A stretch of DNA of 64,000 nt. Source: Manis javanica. Lineage: Eukaryota > Chordata > Mammalia > Pholidota > Manidae. Location: positions 41,485,034 through 41,549,033 of the forward strand of contig NC_133169.1 in NCBI RefSeq assembly GCF_040802235.1, given 5' to 3'. Shown one piece after another: positions 11,611 through 24,269 of the stretch (positions are counted from its first letter, which is position 1; every line of letters starts with the position of its first letter). The notes beneath the pieces are model-generated. The model saw only the letters and a program-made list of their open reading frames with translations. It was not told where the DNA came from and searched no databases. A program made the position numbers and the translations under genes.

Positions 11611-12810
11611 CACTATTGAACAGAATATGCCCCCCATTTTTCTACACATTTTTACATTGTTTGCTCACTTTTCAAAATCTGAATCTCACAATCTGACTCA
11701 GTTTCTTTTCAGAACAATATTTTATATGTCCAGTGTCACTCATGTTGCTAATGTTCTCTGACAAATTGTACAATTTTTGGGAGACAAAAAGTTGATGTTA
11801 AAGGCCAGTGTTTCCCATAAGCAATGCTTGAGGCTGGTATTACACATGTGATGCCTGTGCATCATCTCTTCTCCCTGTCCTTGAAGCAGAGCTTTAGGAT
11901 AACCACAGGTTTCATGATTTTGCACTTTGATTCACTTCTATTCAATTATTGTTCTTGGTTAAATTTGTTGTGTCCAATTGATTATTGAGGAAAAAATACT
12001 GCACATTTGTGGGGTAGACATCGGACAACATTCATAGTGCTTACAGTTTTATAGTACTTAGTGTTTTATGCCAGAAAGTAGCAGACACTGTCAGACCCTC
12101 ATCCCTGTGGCTTGGACCTGAGCCCCATGAGGTGGGATCTACTGTAACCACATCTAGACAAGACCGTCAACTGAGGTTTCGCAGTTGTTTACTTAGAAAG
12201 TGAAAGAACAAACGTGGTTTGCCTCATTTAAACATTAGTATGTCTCCTTTGCCAAGGTGGGTTTCTTAGACAATGAGATGATTCATGTTTGGGGTCTCTG
12301 TCTAGAGTCTACAATCAGTGCAGAAGGGCTTTGTTTCTGGGATGATCCTCATGTGATGGGTTCCTACACACATCATAAAAAAACCCCCATAGAATATGTC
12401 CCTTTGGGGAATATATACAAATGAAATATATTCAACATTTCATTTTGGATATTTGTGACAGTGACCATATCCTTGAAAGAACAGACAAGTGGAGAAAATA
12501 TGCATATTACCTAAGGTAAATTTTCAAGGTGGCCACAAATGTTTTTGTAATTACAGATTTGAATTTCAAGTTGAATTTGAATTCCAAAAAGAAGTATCTT
12601 GCAAATATGCATTAGGTGAGAAATAGCCACATGGAAGACACATTGGAATCTGTTAAATATATGAAACAATATTCATATGGACTATGCCCAAGTCCTCTTG
12701 AAAAAGTAATCTACTTTCTCTAAATAAATTGTAGTAGAGCCTTTTTGCAAAATTTGCTTGCAACTCTTATTTATATTTATGTCCAAATCCCAGTAACAAA
12801 AGCAACAGGA

Positions 12811-13746
12811 ATGACTAATAAGAGCTTCCCAGTAGGCTTCATCCTACTGGGCTTCTCAGAATGGCCCCTGCTAGAAAACGTTCTCTTCTGGGCTGTGATC
12901 CTCTTGTACACCATGGTCGTCCTCTCCAACTCAGCCATCATCCTGCTCTCCTGTGCGGACCCTCGGCTTCATAGTCCCATGTACTTCTTCCTTAGTAACC
13001 TGTCCTTCCTGGATCTCTGCTTCGCCACAAGTGCTGCGCCCCAGATGTTGTCCAACCTGTGGGGGCCAGACAAGAGCATCACCTACACAGGCTGTGCCAT
13101 CCAGCTCTACGTGTTCCTCTGTGTGGGCGTCACAGAAGGCGTCATGCTGGTGGTGATGGCTTTTGACCGCTACGTTGCTATCTGCCGGCCCCTGCACTAC
13201 ACCGTCATCATGAACCGTCCGCTGTGCTGGAAGCTGGTGCTCACGGCCTGGCTGTGTGGCCTGCTGGAATCTGTGACCCAATCTTCTCTCACATTCCAGC
13301 TGCCCTTCTGTGCCCACCACCGCCTGGATGACTTTCTGTGTGAGGTGCCTGCCCTCATAAGGCTGGCCTGTGGGGACACCTCTGCAAATGAATTGCCGAT
13401 GTCCATCACTTCTGTTCTCTTGACCATTTTGCCAATGGTGTTGATTGTGATTTCTTACGGTTTCATAGCTCAATCCTTGGGGAAAATCCAGTCTGAGGAG
13501 GGAAGGCAGAAGGCCATTGCCACCTGCTCCTCCCACCTCACCGTGGTCCTCATGTTCTTTGGGACAGTGGCCATGGTGTACACGGACCCTAAGAACCAAC
13601 TTGCTTCAAAGCACGGCAGGTTCTTCACCTTCTTCTATGCTTTGGTCACACCACTGTTGAACCCCCTCATCTATACCTTAAGAAACAAAGAGGTGAAGGG
13701 GGCCCTGCTAAGGCTGCTCTGCAAAGGCGTACCAACAAAGAAGTAA
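12811..13746 (+). CDS. intact olfactory receptor, class II, family 2-like (311 aa)
   Basis: A seven-transmembrane odorant receptor, expected in the plasma membrane of olfactory sensory neurons and coupling to the Golf/adenylate cyclase pathway. I chose ATG 12811 because upstream in-frame sequence has no ATG. The protein starts MTNKSF with an N-glycosylation site at N3. Hallmarks in order are PMYFFLSNLS (56-65), the conserved cysteines C95 and C177, MAFDRYVAIC (116-125, intact DRY), SY at 215-216, [13 protein letters not shown] (234-246) and PLLNPLIYTLRNKEV (281-295). The length of 311 is typical. The TM1 GN pair is SN here. The CDS is a single exon, as is usual for ORs. The closest families by memory are 2W/2G/2C-type receptors, but I cannot assign an orthologue. 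A broken paralogue lies at 24270-25212 inside the same tandem module. Confidence 0.93.
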   Translation: MTNKSFPVGFILLGFSEWPLLENVLFWAVILLYTMVVLSNSAIILLSCADPRLHSPMYFFLSNLSFLDLCFATSAAPQMLSNLWGPDKSITYTGCAIQLYVFLCVGVTEGVMLVVMAFDRYVAICRPLHYTVIMNRPLCWKLVLTAWLCGLLESVTQSSLTFQLPFCAHHRLDDFLCEVPALIRLACGDTSANELPMSITSVLLTILPMVLIVISYGFIAQSLGKIQSEEGRQKAIATCSSHLTVVLMFFGTVAMVYTDPKNQLASKHGRFFTFFYALVTPLLNPLIYTLRNKEVKGALLRLLCKGVPTKK

Positions 13747-16335
13747 AATGAGATCTTTTGAACTTGGAGGAAGTAGAAGGTCATGATACTCACCACTCCC
13801 TATCAGTGAGAATCTTTGAATCATCATTTAAAAAGGGTGGGTTTAGTTATAAGGCATTAATTATGACTTATTTTCCTTTATTCCCATGTTTTTACAAGTT
13901 GTTTTTTAAAAATATATCCAAATATGATGCTAGGTTTGGGTATCTAATGAGTAGTCAAAATATTTTGTCTTTGGAGGAAAAATATTTGTGGAGTTAAATT
14001 TCAAAAAACATCTATCTCAGGCAACATAAGTACCATGAGCTGAACGTTTTTAATTAAAAACTGTTAAATTACAACATATCTATTATTAATAAAAAGTCAT
14101 AAAGAGAAATGTATTTTATGTATTCTCACATGCAACTGGAAGGAAGGGAATTTTCCTGGCATTTCCCTAGGTCTTTACTATTTATATAGTCTTTCCTTTT
14201 AAATTTATGAAAAGAAAATGTTGGCAATAAAGAAGAAATATCTCCTGCACTTATTGAACTATATAAAATTACTTCATTTCGTGTTGTGAGAAGACGAAGC
14301 CATGACAGATGCCTGTTACATTTTTGAATCCAGTTCAGCTGTGGCCAGTCTTATTCCCTGAGACAGACTGGTAACTTAAAAGTGACTTTAATAATGTAAA
14401 ATAAGTATGAAAAATGTGAATGTCTCATTAATTCCCTGAATTATCTCCTTTGTTATGAAATTGTACAAACATAGCTCTGTTCACATTATATTGATTTTTA
14501 GCAATTGGAACTCAGGTATTTAACTGGTCCCACCAATTTAACGCAATAATTCGAGTTGGAAGTATCCATTAAGTTTGCTGAAAGCATTTGGACCCTTCTG
14601 CCAGTAGAAATCCCAAAGCTATGAGGTACCTTGTAGTCCTATCTGTTCTCTGGCTTATCACAGAGGCTTTGGGGTGCTGTCAAATGTAATACGAAGAGTT
14701 AGTTAGGCAGAGGTCTGGGAGTAACATTCCTGGCAAATGTCTCGAAAGCAGATGGCTCAGAGCTAGAGGCTACAATTCATTTTGTTTATAGAACCTTGTA
14801 AACTTTGATGAATTTATTAACTAGATTACTTAAGAGACTTCAAAGGCAGCAGTGGCAGATTATCAGCACCTTAATCAACAGTGTGGGTTTACTTCTTGTA
14901 CTTTCAAGATCCAGTGTGGAGGCACACAGCTCTCTGGGGCAGTGTTCTGTATGCGAGTTTCACACTCTGAGCTGCTTCATCCTTGTGACCAGTCTATTTC
15001 CACGTGTGATCCCATGAGAGAATGGAGAGCTGGACAACTAAATGCTTCCTCCCAGAAGTTACACATGCCTCTTCCTCTTATGTTTCCCAGGACAGTGGAA
15101 GTCAATGGTCAAATAGGCTGTTTGAGATTTTCTAAAATATCTACACAATCGCAACATGACTGGGTGATAGGGATTATGGGAATGCTCACTGCACGGACAT
15201 AAAGTAAAAGAGGGACAGAACTGCTGAGGCTTCGTGGAGATGGCAGGAGGGTTTCACAAAGCTGAACAATCAGAGATTCACATTTCAGAGTAGTTGCGAT
15301 TGTGTGGAATTGTTTTTGTAACAGCTGATGAAAACTTCATAGAAGGAAGAATTGCAAGAAATCCTTTGTACTGTTGGCTGAGCCAATGAAATGGCCACTG
15401 TGTGTATGTATTTCTATTTATCTTCTCATTTATCTTCTCTCTTCACTATTTCGGTTATTTCAATATCCATTTAATCCTTTCTTTCAAATAATTTTATTAT
15501 TAATTCCATTTATTTTCACTTTAAAATATTTTCTTTGCCAACATGTGACCACTACTGTCAGTCCTGTTATTAGTGTGAATCAATGCTTTTGAATTGCACA
15601 CATGTCAACCACCGTTCACATGCTGAGTCAATTTATTAAGCACAGGAGCAGATGAGCAGTCAGAGATGCTCAGCAGATGGAGCTCTGGTCACCGTTTTTA
15701 TGCATGGGCCCAATTTGCAATGTGTTTCAAGTGATTTTGGGCAAATGGGCACTGAACTTTTCATATTGAGAGGCTCAAAGAAGTGGAAAACAGAACTAAA
15801 TGAGAAAAAAAGAGTCCTACCATTCACAAGCCAGAGAGATCCACAGCTAGAGCATTCTACCCAACAAAAACACGAGAGAACTTAAACATTCAAGATAGGC
15901 CATGTCCTGGGCCATGAACATCCTGAAGAAATTTACAAGTACTGAAACCATATATAGTGTGTTTTCCTGTAGTAACGTTACCAAACAATATCAATAACAC
16001 ATTGCACCCACTTCGTGAAGCTGTGAAACTGCTCCTGCCTGACAAGACATGACTGTGGAAATTTAACTAATGGACATATTGAAAGTAAAAGTGTTCTGGA
16101 TTCAGAAAAATAGACATAGGATGGGTTATTAAATGGAAAGCCTACAAACAGAATTTGGAAGAAAACTTCTAAAATAAAAGATAGAAATCATAACAAATGG
16201 ATGGAGGAAACATAATAAACAATTTTTATAGGGAACAAAATAACTCTCAAAAGGGAACTTAATTAATCTTAAGCAGCATAAAAGCAGATATTAAATTAGA
16301 ATAACATACTTTAAAATAGTATAGGAATACAAATA
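13747..16335. repeat. module B downstream block
   Basis: Noncoding sequence that aligns with module C downstream (25213-25596, then 34329-36250 after the L1 insertion). Shared landmarks are AACTTCATAGAAGGAAGAATTGCA (15334, matching 35138), CAATTTATTAAGCACAGGAGCAGATGAGCAG (15629, matching 35428), GGCACTGAACTTTTCATATTGA (15748, matching 35541) and ACCCAACAAAAAC (15862, matching 35661). No coding exon is supported; the short frames are not conserved between the copies. Confidence 0.6.
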
Positions 16336-16339
16336 TTTT

Positions 16340-19300
16340 GAACTTTAAAAAAATTGAAGTATAATCAATACACAATATTATATTAGTTTCAGAAGTACAA
16401 CATAGGGATTCCACAGTTATAGACGTCACAACATGCCCCCCCCCGAATAGGTGTAGTTGCGCCCTGTCACCACACGAAGCTACTACAATAGCACCGACCT
16501 TATTCCCTATGCTGTACTTTACATTCCTGTGGCATAAGTATTTTTTTTACTGGAAGTTTGTACCTCTTCATCCCCTTTACCTCTTTCACACACCTTCTCA
16601 CCCCTCCCTTATAGCAACCACCAGTTTGTTCTCTGTATTTATGAGTCTATTCTTATTTTATTTGTTTGTTTCTTTAGATTCCACATATAAGTGAAATCAT
16701 ATGGTATTTGGCTTTCTCTGTTAGACTTATTTCACTCACCAGCCTGGATGCCTGTTATCTCTGTGTGTTGTCCAGTGCTATGTTGAATAAAGGTGGGAAG
16801 AGTGGGCATCCTTGTCTTGTTCCCGATCTTAGAAAAAATATTTTCAGCTGTTTGCCATTGAGTATGATGTTGGCTGTGGCTTTTTTGTATATGGCCTTCA
16901 TTATGTTGAGATATGTTCCCTCTATACCTACCCTGTTGAGAGTTTTTATCATGGTTGAATGTTTAATTTGTCAAATGCTTTTTCAGCATCTGGTGGTATA
17001 ATCATGAGATTTTTATCCTTCCTTTTGTTAATGTGTGTGTCACATTGACGGATGTGCAGATAGTGTATCATCCAGGCATCTCTCTAATAAATCCCACTTG
17101 TTGATGAATGGTCCTCATGATATATTATTTTTGAATTTGGTTTGCTAATATTTTGTTGAGTATTTTGGCATCTATGTTCATCAGGGATATTGGTCTGTAA
17201 TTTTTTTATAGTGTCTTTGTCTGGTTTTGGTGTTAGAGAGATGGTGGCCTCAGAATGAGTTAGGAAGTGTTCCCTCCTCCTCTATTTTTTGAAAAACTTT
17301 AAGAAGGATGCATATTAGCTCTTCTTTATATGTTAGGAGGATTCATCTAATTGACTTTCTACCACTTTGTGTTTCTCCTCATTTTGGAATCCCTATTATG
17401 AGAATAATGTTCCATCTGGAGTTCTCACAGAGCTCTCTCAGTATCCTCCCATTTTTCTATTTTTTCCCTTTGTTCCTCATCTTGTTTACTCTGCACAGCC
17501 CTACCTCCCAGCTCACCAGTGTGGTCCTCTGCCTCCTGCAGCCCACTGTTCATTCTACTGCATTTTTCATTGTGGGTATTTATTCTGAAGATCTCAATGA
17601 CTCCCACATATATTGTGCCTCTCTTGAAGTTCTCACTCTGATTCCCAGTTCTTCCCCCAGTTCAGTGAGCATCTTTATACCTGTATGATGAATTCTTTTT
17701 AAGAAAATTTCTTATTTCCATTTTGTATAGGAATTTTCTGGTATTTCGTCTTGTTCTTCTGTTTGGAACATATTCCTCTGCCTCCTCATTCTGTCTGGGC
17801 CTCTGGGCTTCCTCCTTTGAATTAGATGCCAGTCTCCTGGCCTGGAGAGTCGTGTATTTATGCAGCAGGCATCTTGTGGGGCCCACAGCTCACACCCCCT
17901 GCTCTCATGAGCCTGCTTCTCTTCTGCAGCTGACACTTGCTGAGGTGGGGCTGTGGGAGGGGCCAACCTCCTTCTGTCTCCTGGTCAGGATGGCTCCCCA
18001 TTGCTCACCTCTGAGTGCCCTTTTCTGTGACATGCATCTGTTTCTCGCGTGTGCTATGGGTCGGATGGCCCTGTGTGTCTGTCAGCAATGGCCAAGCACC
18101 CCTGGGGAGTGTACCTGGGGAGGCAGGGCTGCTGGGAGGGCAGGGCCTGAGCCAGCAGGGAAGGGGGAGGGCTTCAGAGCTTGCCACACTACCGCCTGGC
18201 TGCAAGCATCTGAGGGAATGCTGGAAAGTGTCCTTCTCCTCCTTAGACGGCTCCCTCAGAACTGTGGCCCTCTGCACACTTCCTAAGGCTAGGAAGCCTT
18301 TCAAACGTCTCCTGTCTCCTCTGTGTTGGGTTTCAGCGGGACCCACAAAGCACTCCAATCCTCCCCAAGTGATGGAGTCTCAGACCCCCTCAGTGCTCCA
18401 TGCCCTCCAGTGTCCCACCCTGCCAGCCTCCAAAGCCAGTGCAATGGGGAATTGTCTTTCTGAATCAGATCCCCGGAGCCAGGCATGCCGGGTCCCTGGG
18501 CATGGGCACCTTCCCGCGCTGGGCCTCTCGCTCCTGCCCGCGGGTCCCGGTGCGGGCTTCTCCTCCTCGCCAGGGGCAGGCGGTCTGCTCTGCGGCCTTC
18601 GGGGAGCTCCCGGTTAGGTGCCCTCATCCCAACTGCTCCTGGCATGTGCGGGGGAAGCGGCCGTCGCGGTGACGGCCTGTCCTGCCATCGTCCTCCGACC
18701 GCTTCTGGTTACTGTTTAATTCTCTCATCCCAGCATCTTCTCACTGGACAACTGGACTCAGTTACACTTAGTTTACCTGTTTATTGGTACAGATTTACTA
18801 AGGACATCCCAGTGTTTTCTAGCTGTTTTGTTCTGGCCTTGTCCCTTTCTTCTGGCTGAAATCCGTCATAAAGTTGTGATTTCCACGTGGAATGCTTTCA
18901 TTCATTTCTCTTTCTCTTCTGTGAATCCTCTGTGGACTTTCACTATGTGGTAACAATGAGGCTTACGCAAAACCTCTGAGACACAGCGGTCTATTTTACA
19001 CTGGGAACAATTTAACTTAAATGACCTACAAAAATTCTATTTCTCTCCCTTATATTATGTTTTTGTTGTTCTCATTAATAAATTATTTTATCTAGACAAA
19101 CTGGTCCTTTCACTCACTTCAATGTGTCCAAATTTGTATTTTTTTCTCTCCAGCAGTGTGCTGGAAATTCTCCTCTGGAATCCTGGACATCAACAAAGTT
19201 TCTTTTCTTCTGTCTGTGATCGCCCACGTCAGTGTTCCCCTCGGGGTCCCAAGTGCACTGCAGAAAGTCCAGACCTGGCTCTCTGGCCACTGCAGGCCTG

Positions 19301-19560
19301 ACAGCTCGGACTGAGTTCTGTCTGCCTGTAACCTGATGCGTGTGTGGTGAGACTCCCCCAGGGTAGTTTGTATATGGATGAGGATCTCACAGTTTCTTCA
19401 AAAGCCCTTTTGTCCATGGACAGATGATGTATTTTTCATGTTTTTGGGGGAGAAAATTGATGAAATTCATACCCGGGTCATGTTGATGTCAAACCTGCTT
19501 TTGCTTTTCTTTCTTGTGTTATCACATGTTCCTTATTTACACTTCATAAATGATGCCTGA
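16340..19560 (-). mobile_element. old, rearranged L1 (about 3.2 kb)
   Basis: Reading the minus strand from 19560 down: an L1M-like 5' region (GC-rich 17700-18690; the TGGTAACAATGAGGCTTACGCAAA-like stretch at 18949), an ORF1-like part (17385-17470, whose complement matches the ORF1 of younger copies), then ORF2 reverse transcriptase (16755-17300, including SGTRQGCPL), then a 3' UTR ending near 16345. The ORF2 endonuclease region and the part between the RT palm (near 16750) and the 3' UTR are missing. All frames are broken. It lies between modules B and C and has no equivalent after module C. Confidence 0.75.
18480..18680. other. CpG-rich patch within the old L1 5' region
   Basis: A local GC and CpG peak (GCGCTGGGCCTCTCG, GCCCGCGGGTCCCGGTGCGGG, GCGGCCGTCGCGGTGACGG) in an otherwise AT-rich window. 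Open frames of up to 200 codons cross it on both strands but show no protein-family features. It is most simply the remains of an L1 promoter. Confidence 0.5.
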
Positions 19561-20369
19561 ATTTTATACACTTACAGGTTTCTAATTTTAGTTGTCAGTA
19601 TATGTAATTCAGAATTTGACTTTGAAATGTGCTTAAAGACTTACAGATTTTTTATATGTTACATGTATTTCCTCTAACAATAATTAATGAACCATTAAAG
19701 AATCCTATATATATGTATGCTACACCTCATTGCATGTATTAGATAAAACTGGGTTATTTTATCTTTCTCTCTATCCTTAGCCTCTAAACCCAACTAATTC
19801 TTTTCTCTCATGTAAATACTGCTTTGACTTCTTTAATGTCTTCTGACTTTTTGTTATATAATGGCAAGGGTAATCAATTTCAGACTGATAAAAATGATTA
19901 TTTTCACTCTTTCTTATTTCCTTTCATCTCTTTTGTGTTTCCAATGTCTAACATAAGAGTTGGAAATTTATTGAACATCTGTGGAATGAATATGTAAACT
20001 GGTGACTTAAAAATTTTTAACAGATATAATCAGTGTACCAACTGCTTCATAGTTTTAAGGAAGGATCACCTGAAGACAGTCAATTGGAGCAAGGTAAAGT
20101 GCTAGCTCAGTTCACACACTGAAAACAAGGGGATCATATTTTTTCCAAGCTTTTTAAACTCTTTGGACTGGTAGCTAATGAACGACATAACTGGGTCTTG
20201 GCGACCTCATGAGTTGTTCCTTCTAAGCTGCTTATGCTTTTCCCCTCAACGGAAAAGTTTTCACCCCTTTTCTCACATCTGAATGACGAAAGACAATGCT
20301 ATATATCTAGCTGGGAGTCGCCTCACGTGGGGAAGCCTGAGAGAAGGACTCAAAGCTGGAAGGTCATCA

Positions 20370-20432
20370 GATGGCTCCCAGGCAGCCTGATGCTTATTAT
20401 TCAGATCCTGCCCCTGACTTCTTTCCAACCCA
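20370..20432 (+). other. candidate 5' noncoding exon end (splice donor) of the module C OR
   Basis: CAACCCAG|GTAAGCTACTTAC, the counterpart of the donor at 7758 in module B. The donor bases are identical in the two copies while the neighbouring exon-side sequence has changed considerably. Confidence 0.35.
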
Positions 20433-22349
20433 GGTAAGCTACTTACATCTGAGGCTGAGATGTTAGAAAATAAGAAAGGAAAAAATCAGACTCACATAAG
20501 TTTGTCATTAACATTTCCTTGGACTCGAAGGGAACCTACCCAAATTTATGTGGAATTTCAGGGAACAGAAAATGTGTCAAGATGTATTTTAAGATGCATA
20601 CTTTATCATTATGGTCTTTTCAGTCTCAATAACTCCTCGTAATTTATGGAGAATCTGTTTCTTAAAACACAGCCACACAAAGAATCATAACAGTTTTTTG
20701 CTGTTTTGTTGCAGAAATTTTATGCCCAGTACTTCATTTATCATATCATGACAGTAAATTTTTAAAATCCCTGATATTAAATAGGATACAGAGAAGCATA
20801 ATGCAATGTTTAGTACAATGTAACTTAGCATGAACCCTAGAGATTAATGATTTCACATCTCTCGGCACTGTATAGTAATCTGAAACAGGGTCAGCCTAAA
20901 AGAATTTATTGTTCATTTAGAACTAAAATGTACATATTAAGCTACTTATTAAATACTCCCAGTGCTATTACAGAAAGTTTATAGTGTCCTAATCTGACAA
21001 AAATAGGAAATGGTGGAGAGAAAGAAATCATTCCCCTGACAGATTGTCTAATTTTTGTCCATGACCACGATGATGCGATGTGTGGCTCCATGCCATGACT
21101 TTAGCAGAGTTCTTGGCAAGTAAAAGCAGCAAAATTGTGATGAAATAAACTAAGAAAATATTTTTCAATAAAATATTTTGATAAAATAGTAACAAATTAG
21201 GAATCAAATTTAGGTCCCAATTTCACATGTAAAAAATAAAATTGATTAAAGATTTAGATGTAAAAAATGAAACTCCAATTTAGCAAAACAAACATATAGG
21301 GAAATACATAAAGTATGAGCAAATTCGATGAAGAAAACACCACGCAATACACATTACAATTGGAAAAAGAAAAAAAAAGTATCTGAGAAGAAGAAAGATA
21401 CAAAATATGCTAAAATATGTTTTAAAATGTAGAATTTATGTGGGTATACATCAAAAACTGAAAGTCAGTAATGTGTAAACATTTCTTACATATTAAGCAG
21501 AAAAGGATAAATCAAGTTAAAAATGTCACAAACATTTTGATGAAGAATATGCAGAAACACGTGAACATATTAGCAATAAAAATGCATATTAAATCCATAA
21601 TAGGGTGTTAATCCTTACTTTCTGAATCACAGATGGGAAAATTGATGATAATCTTTGGTTGTGGAAAAATTAAAAGGCCAGGACTGTCCTCTGTGGCAGA
21701 TCAGGGCGTAGATCCCTCCTGGGAAGCGATATGAGACTGAAAGACAATACTTTCTTAATAAAATGTATTCTCAGTCAGAATCAAAGAATTATTCATAGAG
21801 ATGGCTATTTCCATGTTGTTTTGTTAAAAATTTTGAATAAACTTTCTTTAAAAAATAATAAAATACTTTTTGTATAGGATCTGTTGCTTAGGTAAAATTC
21901 TATGGCACTTTTAATTGCATATTAAAAAAGTTATATTTCCAAAAGTATTTAGTCATGAGAAGATGTACACAATTATAATATTTAAATATATAGAGACCTA
22001 TCAAATTTAAATTCTATTCTAGATATACCTTTTATGTAAAATATTTGTATTTGTATATACATTATTCATTTAAAAAATATGTCAAAAAAAAGAAACAAAT
22101 GTTTCAAAGGAAAGATTATATTTGATGGTGGGGTTAGAGATGTTTTTATTTCTCCTTTTTTCCATGTATGTGTTAGATAATCTATAGTGTTCATTAGAAG
22201 CATTTATAGACTACAGTCTTTAAAAAATAATTCAACATAATTTTAGCAAAAACATTCACATAATACCATTGATATGAATTTATTTTTCTTTAAATAAAGG
22301 AAATTGTACCCATGATATCATTTCAAAACAAAATCCAGATGTTACAATA

Positions 22350-22495
22350 TTACTCGACAATATCCCCCCTGCTGTACATTTTATCCCTTTGAATTGTTTT
22401 CATGGTAAGCATTCCATAATGTATATAATTGTTGAATTGTACACCTGAAACCAATAGATGTTGTGTATCAGCTATACTTCAATAAAAAAAATCCA
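22350..22495 (+). repeat. old L1 3' end fragment
   Basis: GAATTGTACACCTGAAACCAATAGATGTTGTGTATCAGCTATACTTCAATAAAAAAA is the usual sense-strand end of old mammalian L1 (L1MA-like), with an AATAAA and a short A-tail. It is absent at the matching point of modules A and B. Confidence 0.75.
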
Positions 22496-22779
22496 GATGA
22501 AAATAAAACATTTTATCTACATACCAACTTTAATGTAGTATTGCATTCTGAGCCAGACCAAGGTGAATATAGGAAACAAACTCTGTGGGTACAGAGAGGA
22601 CAGAAGAAGTAGCAGATGGATATTCTGTAGTTGATTCAGGGGTATCTGCACCGAAGAAGATGGGATCGGCTCAGGGCATGATCACGGGAATGTAGCGCCA
22701 AGAAGCTGATTTCAGCGGACGTTCCTGAACGTCCTGTTGCTCCTGCTTTGCCCCATTCAGCTGGACTTTTTGTAGCAGA

Positions 22780-23070
22780 CACATTTCCTCAGCACCAGAA
22801 GGTCCTCCCATTTCCCCTCTGTGAATTATCTTTCTCTATTCTTCCACCTTTTAGTGTTACCCTAAATTGTAAAATCCTCATTTTTTTTAAGTTTTAGACT
22901 TATCTTAAAAATGGTTGAATTCTTATTTATTTACTTGTTTCTGCCCTTGCTGTCTCTATCTCCCATGGGCCTCTGAGTTCTGCAAAATCAGAGATTTCAT
23001 CTCTCTTGTTCCCAGTGTATTCCCCCGTCAGAGCACAGTGGCTGCTGGTACACAGCACTTGCTAAATAGA
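22780..23070 (+). repeat. L2 LINE 3'-end fragment (module C copy)
   Basis: Carries CTCATGGGCCTCTGAG-like, AAATCAGAGATTTCATCTCTCTTGTTCCCAGTGTATTC and GGTACACAGCACTTGCTAAATA segments, the third copy of the L2 tail seen at 4200 and 11250. Confidence 0.6.
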
Positions 23071-24269
23071 GACAGAAAGTCGCTATTGAGGAGAAGCATA
23101 ACCCTGTATATTCCTCAAAATCTGTGCATTGTTTTGCCACTTCCAAAATTTAATTTTCATAATCTGAAAGTCAGTTTCCTCCACCTGACAGCATTTTTTT
23201 GTCCTATACCTTTCACATTCTTGATGTCCTCTGAACTATTCAACTGCTCCTAGGAGACAGGAATTAATATTCCAGGAGAGTAATGAAAAATGGAATGTGC
23301 TATGATTCTATTGTTTAATTAATGCCTCTGCATCATCTTTTCACTTTGATTTTTTTCTATCATTACATTCTGGTTCTTTATTGAAACGTATTTAGTATGC
23401 CAAGTGATTATGGAGGAGCACAATAATGGACATTTGTCGTGGAAGAATTAAAGGGCATTTATTATGCTTTCTTTTCACTGTGATTATAATGCTTACCATT
23501 TTGTTATTAAGGTAGCAGGCACAATTAAACAATTATCTCTATAGTTATTCCCCAGAGGTGAAGGTTATAGCCATTTCTCATATAAAAATATTGACTCATT
23601 TTTTAAGTTGTTTGCTTAAATAGATTTGAATTACTTTAGTTAAATGAAAGAACCAGGTATCCAAGCTAGGCTTGCCTCATTTAAAAACTCGTATGTCTTC
23701 AGTTCCAAGGTTATTTTTCATTTACTTGAAAGTGACTTTTATTCAGGGTCTTCATGGTTTAGAGCCTACATGGAGAACAGACAGCCTTATTTTGTGGATA
23801 ACTTCAGTTTTCTTGTTCCTATTCACAATATCAAGCAATGAAAATAAATTCTCTGTTGTATTGGGGGGCTACATATTTCAAAGATAAAACTTTGTGTTCT
23901 ACATGCAGTTCCAAATATTTTAGACATTCTATATGCATGACTGCAAGAACAAACTTGGAGGAACATTCACATGATCTAAGGTGATTATGAAGGTGTTACT
24001 GTATTTTGTGATTAAAGATTATGTATAAGAGTCCTAAGTTTAGTGGGCTACCAAGCTACTTTAATGTTATACCATAGCCTTATGGAAAATATCATATCCT
24101 ATTGGTCTAATGTTGTAAAAAATAGCCAGATATCCCATCTCCCAAAATTCCGTGGAAAACTATTAACGCTTGCATTCTCCAAATAAGTGAAAGTAAAGCC
24201 TTTCTGCAAAACTTGTTCACAACACTTGTTTACAATTACATGCAAACCCCAAAGCCAAAAGCAATAGGC

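Larger units (their letters stand above)
9810..12810 (+). repeat. module B upstream block, second part
   Basis: Continues the alignment with module C (about 21165-24269), for example TAGTAACAAATTA (9830 and 21187), GAAGAAAATACCATGCAA (9876 and 21332) and TATAATCAC-rich blocks. It contains a TA/TATC microsatellite at about 9908-9970, an old L1 3' end piece (about 10490-10570, minus) and an L2 tail (about 11250-11610). Candidate splice acceptors before the OR are CTAAATAAATTGTAG ending at 12734 and CAAATCCCAG ending at 12793. No other gene is seen. Confidence 0.6.
19590..24269 (+). repeat. module C upstream block
   Basis: Aligns with module B upstream blocks (6950-8575 and 9810-12810) without the LTR-like insertion. 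It contains the conserved splice-donor-like ACCCAG|GTAAGCT at 20432, an old L1 3' end on the plus strand (22350-22495) and an L2 tail (22780-23070). The donor lies about 3.8 kb from the OR pseudogene start. No other coding potential is visible. Confidence 0.6.

Noticed and set aside
12745-12810. in-frame 22-codon extension before the module B OR start
   Set aside because: It would have to start at TTG, and mammalian ORs start at ATG; 12811 aligns with the usual OR amino terminus (N-glycosylation site at residue 3).
12931-13599. 222-codon minus-strand frame opposite the intact OR
   Set aside because: Shadow of the OR coding strand; composition mirrors the sense codons and there are no independent features.
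17723-18617. 187- and 200-codon plus-strand frames in the GC-rich patch
   Set aside because: They lie in the 5' region of an old L1, overlap each other in different frames, and show no domain, signal peptide or conserved motif.
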